Shown here in pieces: positions 62,944 to 64,000 of a DNA stretch of 64,000 bases. Location of the stretch: positions 48,702,001 to 48,766,000 of the forward strand of contig NC_134539.1 in NCBI RefSeq assembly GCF_050624435.1, written 5' to 3'. The notes beneath the pieces were generated by a model. It saw nothing but the letters and a program-made list of their open reading frames with translations. It was not told the origin of the DNA and ran no database searches. This stretch comes from Tenrec ecaudatus (Eukaryota > Chordata > Mammalia > Afrosoricida > Tenrecidae). Every line of letters starts with the position of its first letter. Position 1 is the first letter of the stretch. Position numbers and translations under genes: made by a program.

Positions 62944-64000
62944 CTGAAATATAAATAAAAAATTAAAAGTTGTTAGAGAGATTTACCCAATAGTTTTGAA
63001 TTTATAAATGGATACAATGGCTTAAATACCATATCATATTTTGAACTAAACTCATGCCCCAAATTTTTAATGCTATACATTTCATACAGTTAAAAATTAG
63101 AAGTTAACAGCCAAAGTTATATTATAAGCAATGTTCTCCCTAAGCAATGTCCTTCTTGTCCATTTACCACACTAACAATGTATAATATCTTTAAGTATAG
63201 AAATATCTTCTTCTGGCTTAATAAAAATATTTAAAACTTTGAAATAAAAAATAATCACTGCAGCAAATGAGACATGGTGACCAGGAAGAAGTGAGAAGGG
63301 TAGATGGAATGGAATGGATCTTTATTGCACTACATGAAATATATTTCTCTTCATTCTTATGGAACCGGATTCCCCAACAAGTGAGAATGTAAATGCACTC
63401 ATAGCTCTCAGTGTTAAAATGAGGTAAAGATGAAGGAAAGAGGCCAGATGGTGAAATAACATTTTTACCATATGTATGAAAAATATTAAATGTGAGGAAA
63501 TTCTGTAAATGCCTTAGATCCACTATATGCATGTCCTTTGTAAATTTAAAGAAAAGCCCCAAATGTAAAGCATTTTAAGTTGCCCGGGGAAAAAATTAAC
63601 TATGCAGATTTTTCTAATTTGGTATATATATGCCTAGATGTTTGATCTTCTTAAGCTGCCAAAGATTATTTACACTCTCAACTCCCAGAATTCTTTGTAC
63701 AATACCATAATAATGATTTTATGTTCGGGAAAAAAGAGGTCGCTTTGAAAAATTTGACCTTTCATATGAAAAGGTGTTACCAACCATAACTCATTAACCA
63801 CAGATAGCACTTGAAATTCAGTGTTGAACTGTCAGTATTCTTACTCAATGGAATCACTTCTCCTATAGTTCAATTACTATTTGTTTTGTGTACAGCTCTA
63901 AAATCACGATTTGTAACTCCAGTTTCTAATTTTTACATTAGATACGACCACTTAAAATTCTATACCAGGTATATAAATTAGAATACTCTAAAGAGGTTTT
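62944..64000. other. SHOC1 intron at window edge
   Basis: AT-rich sequence upstream of e1. A 114-codon minus-strand open frame (63218-63562) has no splice context or known protein similarity. No repeat recognised. Confidence 0.4.

Noticed and set aside
63218-63562. 114-codon minus-strand frame upstream of SHOC1 exon e1
   Set aside because: Would be attractive as the missing upstream exon, but there is no acceptor/donor pair that fits phase 0, and the sequence is Phe/Ile/Ser-rich as expected for AT-rich noise.

Overview
This window is vertebrate nuclear DNA: AT-rich, intron-rich and densely packed with interspersed repeats. There are no operons or bacterial features. The repeat repertoire points to an afrotherian mammal. 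It has tRNA-derived AfroSINE copies, RTE (BovB-like) LINE fragments with the AfroSINE-related tail, an abundant lineage-specific L1-mobilised repeat ending in CCAATAAAATGATTT, and SPIN hAT transposons. SPIN in an afrothere suggests a tenrec such as Echinops. The species call is inference from remembered repeat families, not from a search.

The one real gene is SHOC1 (C9orf84/ZIP2H, the mammalian Zip2-like meiotic crossover factor), on the minus strand. I could place 21 coding exons between 62943 and 12809. They join without a single phase conflict into 3762 nt (1253 codons plus stop). The first exon in the window is internal, so the N-terminus lies to the right, beyond 64000. In the text, e1-e21 number the exons in transcript order and residue numbers refer to the part encoded in the window. 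Residues 1-480 are a poorly structured, acidic/serine-rich part. Residues about 580-835 are the XPF-type nuclease-like domain, residues about 836-929 carry the helix-hairpin-helix segment, and residues 930-1253 are a long Ser/Asn-rich tail.

Layout. 1-12750: 3' flank of SHOC1, with a large RTE copy broken by L1 and smaller insertions (730-4710), a second RTE copy (5540-6700), three copies of the lineage repeat and an approximately 100-bp tandem array. 12809-62943: SHOC1. Its introns contain an RPL19 processed pseudogene (38665-39382), two SPIN elements, a mariner remnant, an antisense RTE copy (33180-34925), a TA-flanked inverted-repeat element interrupted by a retroinsertion (46912-47656), and many AfroSINEs and lineage repeats. 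62944-64000: intron sequence without a recognisable exon.

No new multi-gene system is visible. The most interesting items are the structure of SHOC1 (a GC-AG intron, two tiny exons, a fresh in-frame 45-bp duplication, two possible C-termini), the SPIN copies (a family known for horizontal transfer), and several nested insertions with clean target-site duplications that show how the lineage repeat moves.
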